Origin: Candidatus Methanoflexus mossambicus
Lineage (GTDB): Archaea > Methanobacteriota > Methanobacteria > Methanobacteriales > Methanobacteriaceae
Direction of reading: 5' to 3'
Assembly (NCBI GenBank): GCA_031261915.1
Contig: JAISIT010000223.1
Coordinates: forward strand, 1 to 57,569
Length of the DNA stretch: 57,569 bases
The notes under the pieces were generated by a model. That model searched no databases, was not told where the DNA came from, and saw only the letters and a list, made by a program, of their open reading frames with translations. The number at the start of each line of letters is the position of its first letter. Within the stretch, counting starts at the first letter, position 1. Below, piece after piece: positions 40,858 through 50,619 of the stretch. Made by a program: the position numbers and the translations under genes.

Positions 40858-41778
40858 ATGAATAAATGTAGTAAATGTGGAAATCATCAGGTGATAATTC
40901 ATAGAAAACAGTCTGGACAATATTTATGTAACGATTGTTTCATTGAAGATATTCAAAAAAAGGTTTTTAAAACAATACGAAAGGAAAAACTTATAGAAAA
41001 AGGAGATAAAATATTAGTTGCTCTATCTGGAGGCAAAGATAGTGTTACTGTTCTTGATATATTGTATGATTATTACGAAAGGAATATAATTGATTTAGTG
41101 GCAGTTACAATTGATGAAGGAATTGATGGATATCGTAACGACGGAGTAGAAATAGCTAAAAGATTTGCTAAAGATTTAGGCATTGAACACAAAGTTGTTT
41201 CATTTAAAGATAGTTACAAAATAACTTTAGATGAAATAATGAGTAATCCAAAACATAGAGGGTCTTGTACATATTGTGGTGTTTTTAGAAGAGATATTAT
41301 TAATAAAACTGCAAGGGAAATAGGTGCAACTAAGATTGTAACAGGTCATAATTTAGATGATGAAGTTCAAGCTATTTTAATGAATTATCTTGAGGGCAAT
41401 ATTAATAATCTTCAATCATTAGGAGCTATGACTAAATCTAAAAGCCCACTTTTTACTCCGAAGATTAAACCTCTTAGAGAAATCCCAGAAAAAGAAATAG
41501 GATTATATGTAATAGCTAAAAACTTAGAAGTTCATTTTGCTGGTTGTCCTTATGCCAGTGAGTCATTTAGAGGTGAAATATCTCAAATAATGAAAAATTT
41601 GTCTATTAATCATCCAACAATCATGTATTCAACACTTAAAGGTTTTGATAAAATAAAAATAGCTATTAATAAGGAATATAAAAGAGAATATAATCATAAT
41701 AATTGTATTAAATGTGGAGAACCATCTTCTAATGAATTATGTAGAGTTTGCACATTTTTGGAAGAATTAAAACAATAA
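40858..41778 (+). CDS. ncsA: tRNA 2-thiolation enzyme, NcsA/TtuA/Ctu1 type
   Basis: A 306-residue adenylating PP-loop enzyme that adds sulfur to a uridine (or ribothymidine) in tRNA. N-terminal zinc finger CSKCGN with CNDC, PP-loop [14 protein letters not shown] (about 58-65), a central CTYCGVFRR with [17 protein letters not shown], and a C-terminal zinc finger [16 protein letters not shown]. These two zinc fingers and the middle cysteines (Fe-S or catalytic) define the TtuA/NcsA group. The target position in tRNA is inferred. It probably works with a ubiquitin-like sulfur carrier encoded elsewhere. Confidence 0.92.
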   Translation: MNKCSKCGNHQVIIHRKQSGQYLCNDCFIEDIQKKVFKTIRKEKLIEKGDKILVALSGGKDSVTVLDILYDYYERNIIDLVAVTIDEGIDGYRNDGVEIAKRFAKDLGIEHKVVSFKDSYKITLDEIMSNPKHRGSCTYCGVFRRDIINKTAREIGATKIVTGHNLDDEVQAILMNYLEGNINNLQSLGAMTKSKSPLFTPKIKPLREIPEKEIGLYVIAKNLEVHFAGCPYASESFRGEISQIMKNLSINHPTIMYSTLKGFDKIKIAINKEYKREYNHNNCIKCGEPSSNELCRVCTFLEELKQ

Positions 41779-41800
41779 TCTTTAATTAATTCCATTGTAA

Positions 41801-41920
41801 TCAATTTTTAAGTCATTTAACTAATTTTTAGTTCATTTAACTAATTTTTAGTTCATTTAACTAATTTTTAATTCATTTAACTAATTTTTAATTCATTTAA
41901 CTAATTTTTAAGTCATTTAT
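41801..41920. repeat. 20-bp tandem repeat, six copies
   Basis: Six head-to-tail units based on CTAATTTTTAGTTCATTTAA, exactly 20 bp each, differing at one or two positions (TTAGTT, TTAATT, TTAAGT). It lies between the convergent ncsA and UbiA-family genes, where terminators are expected. Confidence 0.95.
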
Positions 41921-41958
41921 TGTATGATTTTTTTAAACATATTATTATAAACTGTTAA

Positions 41959-42801
41959 TTAAATTGATCCAATTGCAAAAGAGATAAATGCAATAAACAT
42001 TCCTATTTTTAAGAGTTTAGAAACTTTTGCAGATGTGTTTTTATTTTGATTTTTAAGAATCTTAATTGCAGATATTATAAATATGATTAAAGCTATTGTT
42101 AATGGAATTAAGTAATAAACATTGAATATATTGAATATATAAAGAGTAGGTGAAAGTATCAAGTCTATTATTATAAAAATAGCTGATAATATAGCTGAAA
42201 TTCTCAAACCATGAGCTATTGGGAGTGTAATTACACCTTCTTTTTTGTCACCATCTTTATCTTCCATATCCTTAATAATTTCCCTTGCAAGAGTCATTAA
42301 AAATGCAAATAATCCTAAAATTAAAGATAAATAAATTATTTGCGAATTATTAGTAATTGTTCCACCAAAAATAAAACAAGATCCTGTTAAATATGCAACT
42401 GTCAAATTACCAATTAATATTGTTGATTTTAGTGTATGTGCATAGTAATACATTAAAATTGAATTGAAAATTACTATAATTAAAGGTAAAAAAGTTTTTA
42501 AATTAATACTTATAATTAATCCAAGTATAATAGCTATTAAAAAAAGTAAAATTGCATAAATTTTAGCTGTTTTAAGTTTTATCTTTCCACTTGGTATTGG
42601 ACGATTAGGTTTATTTATTAAATCGATTTTATAATCATAAACATCATTAATTGCATTTCCTCCACCAGTTGCAAGAAAAACTGTAATTATTCCAAGTAAA
42701 AAATTAATATTAAATGTTTTGGATATTATTGCTATAAGTATTACAGCTATTACTGCCATTATAGCATTTCCAGGTCTTAGAATCTCAATATATTCTTTCA
42801 T
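41959..42801 (-). CDS. Digeranylgeranylglyceryl phosphate synthase (UbiA family)
   Basis: A 280-residue membrane prenyltransferase of the UbiA superfamily that adds the second geranylgeranyl chain to glycerol-1-phosphate in archaeal lipid synthesis. The first Asp-rich motif is NAINDVYDYKIDLINKPNRP (about 51-70) and the second is REIIKDMEDKDGDKKEGVIT. Eight to nine hydrophobic helices are evident. The N-terminal EYIEILRPGNAIMAV is characteristic of the DGGGP synthase subgroup. It is divergent from ino1, 327 bp away. Confidence 0.9.
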   Translation of the reverse strand: MKEYIEILRPGNAIMAVIAVILIAIISKTFNINFLLGIITVFLATGGGNAINDVYDYKIDLINKPNRPIPSGKIKLKTAKIYAILLFLIAIILGLIISINLKTFLPLIIVIFNSILMYYYAHTLKSTILIGNLTVAYLTGSCFIFGGTITNNSQIIYLSLILGLFAFLMTLAREIIKDMEDKDGDKKEGVITLPIAHGLRISAILSAIFIIIDLILSPTLYIFNIFNVYYLIPLTIALIIFIISAIKILKNQNKNTSAKVSKLLKIGMFIAFISFAIGSI

Positions 42802-43128
42802 AAATATCAGTTTAAGTAATATGATAATATGTTTAATTATTAGTTTATTAATACTTATAAATTTAAATCATTGTATAATTCATAAATACTTTAATATAGT
42901 ATTAAGTATAAATTTATTTTATTATAACTATAAGTAATTATAAATTAAATAATTTATTATTTTATATTATTTTAAACTTATTAATATTATTAATTTTATT
43001 GACAATATTATTAAACTTGATAATCATTAAACTTGGTAATTATTAAATTTAGTAATATTATTAAAGCTATTAAATATTTAAGTAATTATTCTAATTTTAT
43101 TAATGTATTTACTGTTTTTTGGTGTTTT
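42802..43128. other. Divergent promoter region of two lipid genes
   Basis: 327 bases between DGGGP synthase (minus) and inositol-phosphate synthase (plus). It contains TATA-like CTTATAAATTTA near 42855 and an interrupted inverted repeat around AATACTTTAATATAGTATTAAG (two halves near 42885 and 42897). Short repeats ATTAAACTTGATAATC occur at 43010-43050. No gene seen. Confidence 0.5.
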
Positions 43129-44223
43129 ATGGAAAAAATTAAAATCGCAATAGTTGGTTTAGGAAACTGTGCAAGTTCTCTTATTCAAGGCATACATTAC
43201 TATGAAAACAAAAAAGAAAAGGATTTAATTGGATTAATGCATTGGGAAATTAATGGATTTAAACCCTCAGATATTGAAGTTGTCGCTGCTTTTGATGTTG
43301 ATACGCGAAAGGTAGGAAAAACAATAGATGAAGCTATTTTTGCTGAACCTAACTGCACTACTATTTTCCAAAAGGACATTCCAAAGTCCAATGTTAAAGT
43401 TTCAATGGGTAATGTCTTAGATGGTGTTGCAGAGCACATGAAAGATTTTGATTACTCAAAACGGTTTGTTGTTAGTGATGAATTAGCTGTAGATATTGTA
43501 AATGTTTTAAAAGAAAGTAAAGCTGAGATGCTTATTAATTTCCTTCCTGTAGGTTCAGAAAAAGCTACTCGTTTTTATGCTCAAGCAGCTTTAGATTCTA
43601 AAGTAGCATTTATAAATTGTATGCCTGTTTTTATTGCAAGTAATCCTGATTGGAGTTCTAAATTTGAAGAAAAAGGAATACCAATTATTGGCGATGATAT
43701 TAAAGCACAAATAGGTGCAACTATAACCCATAGGACTTTAGCAACATTATTTAATGAAAGAGGAGTTAAACTTGAAAGAACATATCAATTAAATACTGGA
43801 GGAAACACAGATTTTATTAACATGCTTAATCGAGAGAGATTAGATTCTAAAAAAGAGTCAAAAACCGAAGCTGTTCAATCAGTTTTAAGTGAACGTTTAG
43901 ATGATGATAATATTCATATAGGTCCAAGTGATTATGTGCCATGGCAAAAAGACAATAAATTATGCTTTTTAAGAATGGAAGGTAAGACTTTTGGTAATGT
44001 TCCAATGAATATAGAACTTAGATTGAGTGTTGAAGATTCTCCAAACTCTGCTGGTTGTGTAATCGATGCTATACGGTGTTGTAAGTTAGCTATTGATAGA
44101 GGAATCTCTGGAGAGTTAAGTTCAATATCATCTTATGTTATGAAACATCCAGCCCATCAATATAAAGACTCCATATCTAAAGAAATGGTTGAAGATTTTA
44201 TTTTAGGAAAACGAGAAAGATAG
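43129..44223 (+). CDS. ino1: Inositol-1-phosphate synthase (myo-inositol-3-phosphate synthase)
   Basis: A 364-residue NAD-dependent enzyme that converts glucose 6-phosphate to inositol phosphate, the head-group precursor for archaetidylinositol. The Rossmann motif is IAIVGLGNCASSLIQGIHYY. Conserved catalytic segments are NFLPVGSEKA, FINCMPVFIAS, PIIGDDIKAQIGATITHR and LNTGGNTDFINM. I start at 43129 because GGTG lies 8 nt upstream and the protein then begins MEKIKIAIVG; an upstream in-frame ATG at 43033 would add 32 residues of A/T spacer translation. Its product would feed the archaetidylinositol-phosphate synthase at 8070. Confidence 0.95.
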   Translation: MEKIKIAIVGLGNCASSLIQGIHYYENKKEKDLIGLMHWEINGFKPSDIEVVAAFDVDTRKVGKTIDEAIFAEPNCTTIFQKDIPKSNVKVSMGNVLDGVAEHMKDFDYSKRFVVSDELAVDIVNVLKESKAEMLINFLPVGSEKATRFYAQAALDSKVAFINCMPVFIASNPDWSSKFEEKGIPIIGDDIKAQIGATITHRTLATLFNERGVKLERTYQLNTGGNTDFINMLNRERLDSKKESKTEAVQSVLSERLDDDNIHIGPSDYVPWQKDNKLCFLRMEGKTFGNVPMNIELRLSVEDSPNSAGCVIDAIRCCKLAIDRGISGELSSISSYVMKHPAHQYKDSISKEMVEDFILGKRER

Positions 44224-44683
44224 AACTGATAAAAACATTAATAGTTTTAATTTGAATTTAATTTTAACATATAACGTTTATAACAAATTTTAACTAACTA
44301 TATGATTTATTATTCTTTTATTTTTATTTGTTTTATTTATTATTTTATTTATTATTCTTATTATTCTTATTATTTTTATTATTTTTATTATTTTTTTAAA
44401 TCTATTTTGTGATTTTTAAGAGTAATTAATTTTTATTCATATTGTGAATAATTTTTATGTATAAACTAAATTTTAAATAAATTTTAAATAAATTTATATC
44501 TTATAAAATAGAAATTTTATACTATTATTTAAGTCGTGTATTTAAGCATTATATTTAAGTTTTATAGTTGAGTCATATAATTAATAGTTAATATGATTAA
44601 TAGTTAATATGATTAATAGTAATAACTTTTTTATCAATTTAATTTTATCAATATATAATAACAAAATTCATGGAGATTTTAAA
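44224..44683. other. Intergenic region upstream of mreB copy 1
   Basis: 460 bases, mainly TTATT repeats (44330-44395) and short repeats GATTAATAGTTAATAT (44575-44620). TATA-like TTTAAGTTTTATAG lies near 44551. No gene is visible. Confidence 0.5.
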
Positions 44684-45748
44684 ATGGCATTATTTGGAAA
44701 GAATAAACCTGAAACTGTTAAACCAAGAGGAATAATAAATAGTTTAGGAATTGATTTAGGAACTTTGAATACAGTTATTGCTAAACCAAGTGGAGATAAA
44801 TTTGATTTATATCAAATTCCATCTGTTGTAGCAGTTAAAAAAGATGACCCTAAAGCTGTTTTGGCCGTAGGAGAAGAAGCTAAGTTGATGTTAGGCAGAA
44901 CTCCTGAAGACATTGTAGCTATTCGCCCCTTAAGAAAAGGAGTAATAGAAAGTATTGCTCAAGCTCAAGCATTATTAATCAAAGCTATGGAAATAGGAAA
45001 AAAAGGTGGAGAAAAAATAAATAGAATTGTTATTGGTATTCCTGGTGATTCTTCTGAAGTAGAACGAAAAGCTGCCGAGGATATTGGTAAAAATGCAGGT
45101 GCTGATGATGTTTTGGTGATTAGTGAAGGTTTAGCTGCGGCTATTGGTGCTGGTCTTCCTATTGCCGAACCAAATGGAACTATGGTTATTGATATTGGTG
45201 CTGGTTCTACTGATTTGGTTATTATCTCTCTTGGAGGAATTACTGATATTGAAACTGTTCGCTTTGGTGGAGATGATATAGATACTAATCTTGTTGAAAT
45301 AGTTAGAGAAAAATATAATGTAGAAATTGGTATACATGTGGCAGAAACAGCTAAAATTGAAGTTGGAATGTTTCATTCAAGTGCAGATTTAGAGATTTAT
45401 GAAACTGAAGTCATTGGTAAATCTGCAGATACAAATAGACCACAAAAAATATCTATTGATTCTACAATGGTTGCAGATGCTGCAGAACCAGTTATTTCTG
45501 AGATTATTAAAGGATTAGATTTAGTTTTCCAAAGATTATCTCCAGAATTAGTCGATGGAGTTTATAAAAATTCTGTTGCTGTTGGTGGAAGTTCACAACT
45601 TCGAGGACTTGAAACTAGAATATATGATGAATTATTAACTCCTATAACCATTTCTGATGATCCTATGACTGTTGTTGCTAAAGGTGCAGCTATTGTTGCT
45701 GCCGAACCAAGAGCTTTAGATCCTGAAATTCGTATAAATGTATTTTAA
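44684..45748 (+). CDS. mreB: MreB-like actin-family protein, copy 1
   Basis: A 354-residue actin-fold cytoskeletal ATPase. Phosphate-1 is SLGIDLGTLNTVIAKP, phosphate-2 is MVIDIGAGSTDLVIISLGGI and the adenosine motif is VAVGGSSQLRGLE. MreB filaments guide wall synthesis and cell shape in rods; pseudomurein-walled Methanobacteriales are known to have MreB. I start at ATG 44684 after GGAGAT; the longer in-frame ATG at 44609 only adds A/T spacer. A second copy follows after 205 bp with long stretches of identical DNA. Confidence 0.9.
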   Translation: MALFGKNKPETVKPRGIINSLGIDLGTLNTVIAKPSGDKFDLYQIPSVVAVKKDDPKAVLAVGEEAKLMLGRTPEDIVAIRPLRKGVIESIAQAQALLIKAMEIGKKGGEKINRIVIGIPGDSSEVERKAAEDIGKNAGADDVLVISEGLAAAIGAGLPIAEPNGTMVIDIGAGSTDLVIISLGGITDIETVRFGGDDIDTNLVEIVREKYNVEIGIHVAETAKIEVGMFHSSADLEIYETEVIGKSADTNRPQKISIDSTMVADAAEPVISEIIKGLDLVFQRLSPELVDGVYKNSVAVGGSSQLRGLETRIYDELLTPITISDDPMTVVAKGAAIVAAEPRALDPEIRINVF

Positions 45749-45953
45749 ATATTTTTTATTAAATTAAATTATTTTATCCAATTAATTAATTAATTAAATA
45801 ATTAATTAATTTTTTTTAGTATTATTTAGTATATTAGATTAATTTATTTAGATATTAGATTAATTTATTATATTAGATTAATTTAGTATTAGTTAGATAA
45901 TTAATTTATTATAGTTAGATTAATTTTCTTAGTAAAATTAAAGGAGAATTAAC

Positions 45954-47021
45954 ATGTCTTTGTTTGGAAATAAAAAAACTGAAACTGAACAGCTAAAAGG
46001 AATTATTAATAGTATTGGAATTGATTTAGGAACTTTAAATACGGTTATTGCTAAACCAAATGGAGATAAATTTGATTTGTATCAAATTCCATCTGTTGTA
46101 GCTGTTCGAAAAGATAATCCTAAAGTAGTTTTGGCCGTAGGAGAAGAAGCTAAGTTGATGTTAGGTAGAACTCCTGAAGATATTGTAGCTATTCGCCCCT
46201 TAAGAAAAGGAGTAATAGAAAGTTTTGCTCAAGCTCAAGCATTATTAATTAAAGCTTTAGAGATAGGTAAAGAAGAAGGAGAAATTATTAATCGCATAGT
46301 TATTGGTATTCCTGGTGATTCTTCTGAAGTAGAACGAAAAGCTGCCGAGGATATTGGTAAAAATGCAGGTGCAGAATATGTTTTAGTGATTAGTGAAGGT
46401 TTATCTGCAGCTATTGGTGCTGGTCTTCCTATTGCCGAACCAAATGGAACTATGATTATTGATATTGGTGCTGGTTCTACTGATTTGGTTATTATCTCTC
46501 TTGGAGGAATTACTGATATTGAAACTGTTCGTGTCGGTGGAGATGATATAGATGCTAACCTTGTCCAAATTGTTAAAGAAAAATATAATGTAGAAATAGG
46601 CATCCATGAAGCAGAAACAGCTAAAATCAAAGTTGGAATGTTTCATTCAAATGCAAATTTAGAGATTTATGAAACTGAAGTCATTGGAAAAGCAGCAGAT
46701 ACATATAGACCTAAAAAAGTTGTCATTGATTCAATGATGGTTGCAGATGCCGCAGAACCAGTTATTTCTGCAATTGTTAAAGGTTTAAATTTAATTTTAA
46801 AACGATTATCCCCAGAATTAATTGCAGGAGTTTATAAAAATACTGTTGCCGTTGGTGGAACTTCACAACTTCGAGGACTTCAAAACAGAATTGATGAAGA
46901 GTTAGATATTCCAATTAATCTTTCTGATGATCCTATGACTGTTGTTGCTAAAGGTGCAGCTATTGTTGCTGCCGAACCAAGAGCGTTAGAACCAGATGTT
47001 CGTATGAAAGCAATGAAATAA
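45954..47021 (+). CDS. mreB: MreB-like actin-family protein, copy 2
   Basis: A 355-residue paralogue of the preceding gene, with the same motifs (GIDLGTLNTVIAKP, MIIDIGAGSTDLVIISLGGI, VAVGGTSQLRGLQ). Start ATG follows AAGGAGAA, a strong ribosome-binding site. DNA identity to copy 1 is very uneven. 74 nt at 46299-46372 are identical to 45029-45102, and 46411-46531 differs from 45141-45261 at one base. The N-terminal ~20 codons and much of the last third are clearly diverged. This mosaic suggests gene conversion. Two subtypes could copolymerise. Confidence 0.9.
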   Translation: MSLFGNKKTETEQLKGIINSIGIDLGTLNTVIAKPNGDKFDLYQIPSVVAVRKDNPKVVLAVGEEAKLMLGRTPEDIVAIRPLRKGVIESFAQAQALLIKALEIGKEEGEIINRIVIGIPGDSSEVERKAAEDIGKNAGAEYVLVISEGLSAAIGAGLPIAEPNGTMIIDIGAGSTDLVIISLGGITDIETVRVGGDDIDANLVQIVKEKYNVEIGIHEAETAKIKVGMFHSNANLEIYETEVIGKAADTYRPKKVVIDSMMVADAAEPVISAIVKGLNLILKRLSPELIAGVYKNTVAVGGTSQLRGLQNRIDEELDIPINLSDDPMTVVAKGAAIVAAEPRALEPDVRMKAMK

Positions 47022-47266
47022 ATATTTTAAAAAATATTGGTATTTTTATTTTATATTTATTTCATTATTATTCTTTATCTGTATAATTATTATTCTTTAT
47101 AGGTATTTAATTATTCTTTATTTTTATTGAATTATTATTTTTATTCTTTTTTTATACATATATAACTATATACCAATTTATACTGATTTATAACTTTTAT
47201 AACTATTTAAATTTGTTTAAAGTAGATTTGTTTGTTATAGTTGTTTTTTATTATTTGGTTGTTTTT

Positions 47267-47899
47267 ATGAACATTTTAGGAATTGATGAAGCTGGTAGAG
47301 GTCCAGTTATCGGACCATTAGTTGTTGCAGGAGTTATTATTCCCGATGAAAAATTAAAAATTTTAGAAAGAATGGGTGTAAGAGATTCAAAACGATTAAC
47401 TGAAAATAGAAGAACTATTCTTTCTCGAAAGCTTAAAAACATGTTTGATTATGAAATTGTTGAAATTTCTGCCAAAGATATTGATGATTTAAGATCTAAA
47501 GAGATTAATTTAAATAAAATTGAACGAATGGCTATTGTTAAAATCATTGATAAAATAGCTATTGAACATGATTTTGATTTAGCTATTATCGATTCTTTAG
47601 ATATTAAACCTGAAAGACTCAAATATCAGCTTGAATTTGAAGTTTCAGATGATATTGAAATCATTGCAGAACACAAAGCAGATGATAACTATTTGCAAGT
47701 TGCGGCTGCATCTATAATTGCTAAAAACAGGAGAGATGAGGAAATTAAAAAATTAAAAAAAGAATACAGAAAAATTGGAGATATTGGTTCAGGTTATCCA
47801 AGTGATCCGAAAACAAAAGAATTTTTAACAAATTTTAGTTTTGATGAAATGCCAGAAATTGTTAGACGATCCTGGAAAACAGTTACGAAAATGAAATAG
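47267..47899 (+). CDS. rnhB: Ribonuclease HII
   Basis: A 210-residue type 2 RNase H that removes ribonucleotides and RNA primers from RNA-DNA hybrids. The catalytic acid residues are in NILGIDEAGRGPVIGPL (Asp6 and Glu7), LAIIDSLDIK (Asp near 104) and EHKADDNYLQVAAASIIAKNRRDEE (Asp near 137). The ATG at 47267 starts directly at the conserved NILGIDEAG. An in-frame upstream start at 47213 would add 18 hydrophobic residues with no homologous role. It lies 245 bp downstream of the second mreB gene. Confidence 0.94.
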   Translation: MNILGIDEAGRGPVIGPLVVAGVIIPDEKLKILERMGVRDSKRLTENRRTILSRKLKNMFDYEIVEISAKDIDDLRSKEINLNKIERMAIVKIIDKIAIEHDFDLAIIDSLDIKPERLKYQLEFEVSDDIEIIAEHKADDNYLQVAAASIIAKNRRDEEIKKLKKEYRKIGDIGSGYPSDPKTKEFLTNFSFDEMPEIVRRSWKTVTKMK

Positions 47900-48188
47900 T
47901 TAACTATAAAAACTTAATTAATAAAATATATATTTAAAAATTTAATATTTTTATTATATTCACTTTTATTTATTATAATTTAGTTATTATAAATTTAGTT
48001 TATTGATTGATTATAATATACTTATAATATTTATATTATATTGCTATAATTTTATAATTTTTTATTTAATATTAATATTTTTTATTATATTTGTATAATA
48101 TCATAAATTATTATTATCCATATTATTATCCATATTATTAACGATATTATTAGTAATATTATTTAATTTTATTTTAAAGAGAATTTTT

Positions 48189-49028
48189 ATGATAATTGAA
48201 AGCATACTCGCGGTTTTCACCACTATTGTTGAAATGTTTAGAAGTGGAGGAGTAATTACTTATATTATTACTCTTATTGGCATTTATGGAATATTGATTT
48301 CAATCCAAAAAATAAGATATTTAAAAGGAATGAATAAAAGAAGTATTACCGAAATAATGGATATTGTCAATAGTTCTATGGAACGAGGTGGAGCTATTAA
48401 TGCTTTAAAAGAAATAGCTACTGTGAAAAATCCAGTGGCTAAAATCATATCTGAAGCACTTAAAATAGGATATAAAAATAAAACAGAAGTTGAAGAAGGG
48501 ATGGAACAAGTATTTATTGTGGAATTAAGTAAGATGACAGACGGATTAAATACATTAAAAACAATTGTAGAAATAGCTCCATTTTTAGGATTAATTGGAA
48601 CAGTAATCGGGATTTGGATGACTTTTAAATCTTTAGGTGTTCAAACAAATCCAGTAGTAATGGCTGAAGGAATTTACATTGCATTAATCACTACAATTGC
48701 AGGTTTAGCCGTAGCTATTATCCTTTTACCTACTCACACATATATTAAAAACTTGATTGATCAGGAAATGGATAAAATAGAATTAGCTAATAAAATGACT
48801 AATTGGGGTTATGGACTTGCTAAATTAAAAGTTGAAGAAAATGTTTCTTGTGCAATTGAAGCATTACAAGATGCCGATGGAATTGTTAATACCAAACCAC
48901 TCACTAATGATAGTGCAAATATTCAAGTTTCATTTAAGCCAAGCATGCTAGAAAAAAGTTTAAATAATATTATTCTAGAAAAATGCAATACAAAATCAGA
49001 AATAATTGAAAGCATATTAAGACAATAA
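48189..49028 (+). CDS. MotA/TolQ/ExbB proton-channel family protein
   Basis: A 279-residue membrane protein with the ExbB/TolQ layout: an N-terminal helix (GGVITYIITLIGIYGILISI, about 18-37), a cytoplasmic helical loop, then two helices (APFLGLIGTVIGIWMTF, about 132-148, and YIALITTIAGLAVAIILLP, about 165-185). The conserved LGLIGTVIG proton-channel motif is intact. It should form a pentamer energised by an ion gradient together with the ExbD-like protein encoded 277 bp downstream. The ~80-residue C-terminal tail is soluble. Start ATG after AAGAGAA. The role in an archaeon without a TonB/outer-membrane system is unknown. Confidence 0.88.
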   Translation: MIIESILAVFTTIVEMFRSGGVITYIITLIGIYGILISIQKIRYLKGMNKRSITEIMDIVNSSMERGGAINALKEIATVKNPVAKIISEALKIGYKNKTEVEEGMEQVFIVELSKMTDGLNTLKTIVEIAPFLGLIGTVIGIWMTFKSLGVQTNPVVMAEGIYIALITTIAGLAVAIILLPTHTYIKNLIDQEMDKIELANKMTNWGYGLAKLKVEENVSCAIEALQDADGIVNTKPLTNDSANIQVSFKPSMLEKSLNNIILEKCNTKSEIIESILRQ

Positions 49029-49305
49029 TAAAATGTTTTAATTAATCAATATTCAATAAATATTATCAAATATTTATCATATTTATATATTTATTCATAT
49101 TTAATGTTTATCATGGGTTTATTCCCAAAAATCCATAATTTTATAGAATATAAAAAATCATATAAAAATACTAAAAAAAAGGAATATTAAAATAGAAAAA
49201 AATAATTAATGATGTAATATACAATGAGTAATAAACATATTAAATAAAATTTGCTTTTATTTGTTAACTATTATTTTAATTATTTTTAATTTAAGAGATG
49301 TAATA

Positions 49306-49695
49306 ATGGCATTAGATATTAAAAAACATAGAAATAAAATTAAAGGTTCAAAACCTAATTTTAATTTAGTTCCATTAATTGATATTTTATTTGTGTTAGT
49401 AATATTTTTAGTAGTATCCAGTAGTTTTGCTAGTGGAGAACAAACCGATTCTGGAAAACCAGAGTCATCACAGTCTCAAGGACCATCCGAATACTATCTC
49501 TTTCCTGTAGCTGGCTTAGAAAAAGTAATTGTTAATAGTCAAGATATGTCTTCATTAATTGTAGATAATTCCATAGCTATTCATACTAAAGTCATTGATG
49601 AAGGAGATATTCAGATAAAAGCTAAAGATAAAACTATTATTATTACAACTCCATCTGGAATGACAGTTGATAAAGCAGTGCGATCTCCAACTTAA
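49306..49695 (+). CDS. ExbD/TolR-like protein
   Basis: A 129-residue protein with a single N-terminal membrane helix that carries the essential aspartate: NLVPLIDILFVLVIFLVV (Asp about residue 25). A Ser/Gly/Gln-rich linker and a small extracytoplasmic beta domain follow (EKVIVNSQDMSSLIVDNSIAIH to TIIITTPSGMTV). This is the ExbD/TolR pattern. I start at ATG 49306 after GAGATG; the longer frame from 49261 adds only spacer. It forms a probable operon with the ExbB-like gene. The force-transmitting partner (TonB- or TolA-like) is not present. Confidence 0.85.
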   Translation: MALDIKKHRNKIKGSKPNFNLVPLIDILFVLVIFLVVSSSFASGEQTDSGKPESSQSQGPSEYYLFPVAGLEKVIVNSQDMSSLIVDNSIAIHTKVIDEGDIQIKAKDKTIIITTPSGMTVDKAVRSPT

Positions 49696-49905
49696 GTTAA
49701 TTACTTTAATTCATTTGAGTTTATTTTAATTTAGTTTAATTTATTTTATTTTATTTTAACTTTATTTTAATTACTTTAATTACTTTAATTTATTTTATTT
49801 TTATTTCATTTTAGTTTATGTTTAGTTTAGTTTAGTTTTAATTTAATTTATTTTAATTTATGCTTAAAAAATATAAATTAAAATATGTTATAATAGGAAG
49901 ATATA

Positions 49906-50532
49906 ATGTATTTAGGTAGAATATTATCAATTGGATTAAATAAAAATTTAAATCCTTATGTAGCATATAGAGTTTCAAGTAGATCTTTTCCAAATAGAAT
50001 GGCGAAAGATTTTGAGAATGAAGCAGCTATTATCCCAAAAGAAGGTTTTGAGAAAGATATTTTTGAAAATCCATATATTGCATATAATTGTTTAAAAATC
50101 GTTGAAAATGTAGCTATTATCACAAATGGATCACATACAGATGTAATTGCTGATAAAATAGCTCTTGGGATGAATATTAAAGATGCATTAACTTTATCAT
50201 TGCTTGCTATGGAGTATGAAAAAGATGACTACAATACTCCACGAATAGCTGGTGTTGTTAGACCAAAAAATGAAAATAATGATTATGAAGCATATATCGG
50301 AATAGTCACTCATGAAAAGATTTTAGTTGAAAAAATAGAAGAAAATACTGCAGTTTATATTTCTACTTATGAACAACAAAGTCCAGAAATAATTGACTTT
50401 AATGCATCAACACCTAAAGAAACTGCAGAGTTTATAATAAATAAAGGCAAATTTGAAGAATTCACCAATCCTGTTGCTTCTGTTGGAGCAGTTTTTAATG
50501 AAAAATGGGATATTAGCTCTGTAAATTTATAA
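49906..50532 (+). CDS. purO: IMP cyclohydrolase PurO (archaeal type)
   Basis: A 208-residue enzyme that closes FAICAR to IMP, the last purine synthesis step, replacing the cyclohydrolase domain of PurH in many methanogens. It opens with [30 protein letters not shown], and the segments [19 protein letters not shown] and [30 protein letters not shown]-type end fit the family. The ATG follows AGGAAGAT. cofE begins 87 bp downstream in the same direction. Cytosolic. Family assignment is strong from the N-terminal half. Confidence 0.9.
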   Translation: MYLGRILSIGLNKNLNPYVAYRVSSRSFPNRMAKDFENEAAIIPKEGFEKDIFENPYIAYNCLKIVENVAIITNGSHTDVIADKIALGMNIKDALTLSLLAMEYEKDDYNTPRIAGVVRPKNENNDYEAYIGIVTHEKILVEKIEENTAVYISTYEQQSPEIIDFNASTPKETAEFIINKGKFEEFTNPVASVGAVFNEKWDISSVNL

Positions 50533-50619
50533 TTAAATCATATTAGTTATTTAATGAATTAATGTCAGTATTGTAGATTGTCAGTATTGTAGATATAATT
50601 AAATTGATTAATTGAAATA

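Noticed and set aside
41801-41920. CRISPR array
   Set aside because: Units are contiguous 20-bp repeats without spacers and no cas genes are present.
49113-49190. 25-residue frame MGLFPKIHNF... between the ExbB- and ExbD-like genes
   Set aside because: Short, no ribosome-binding site, Lys/Asn-rich end; could be a remnant but cannot be supported.
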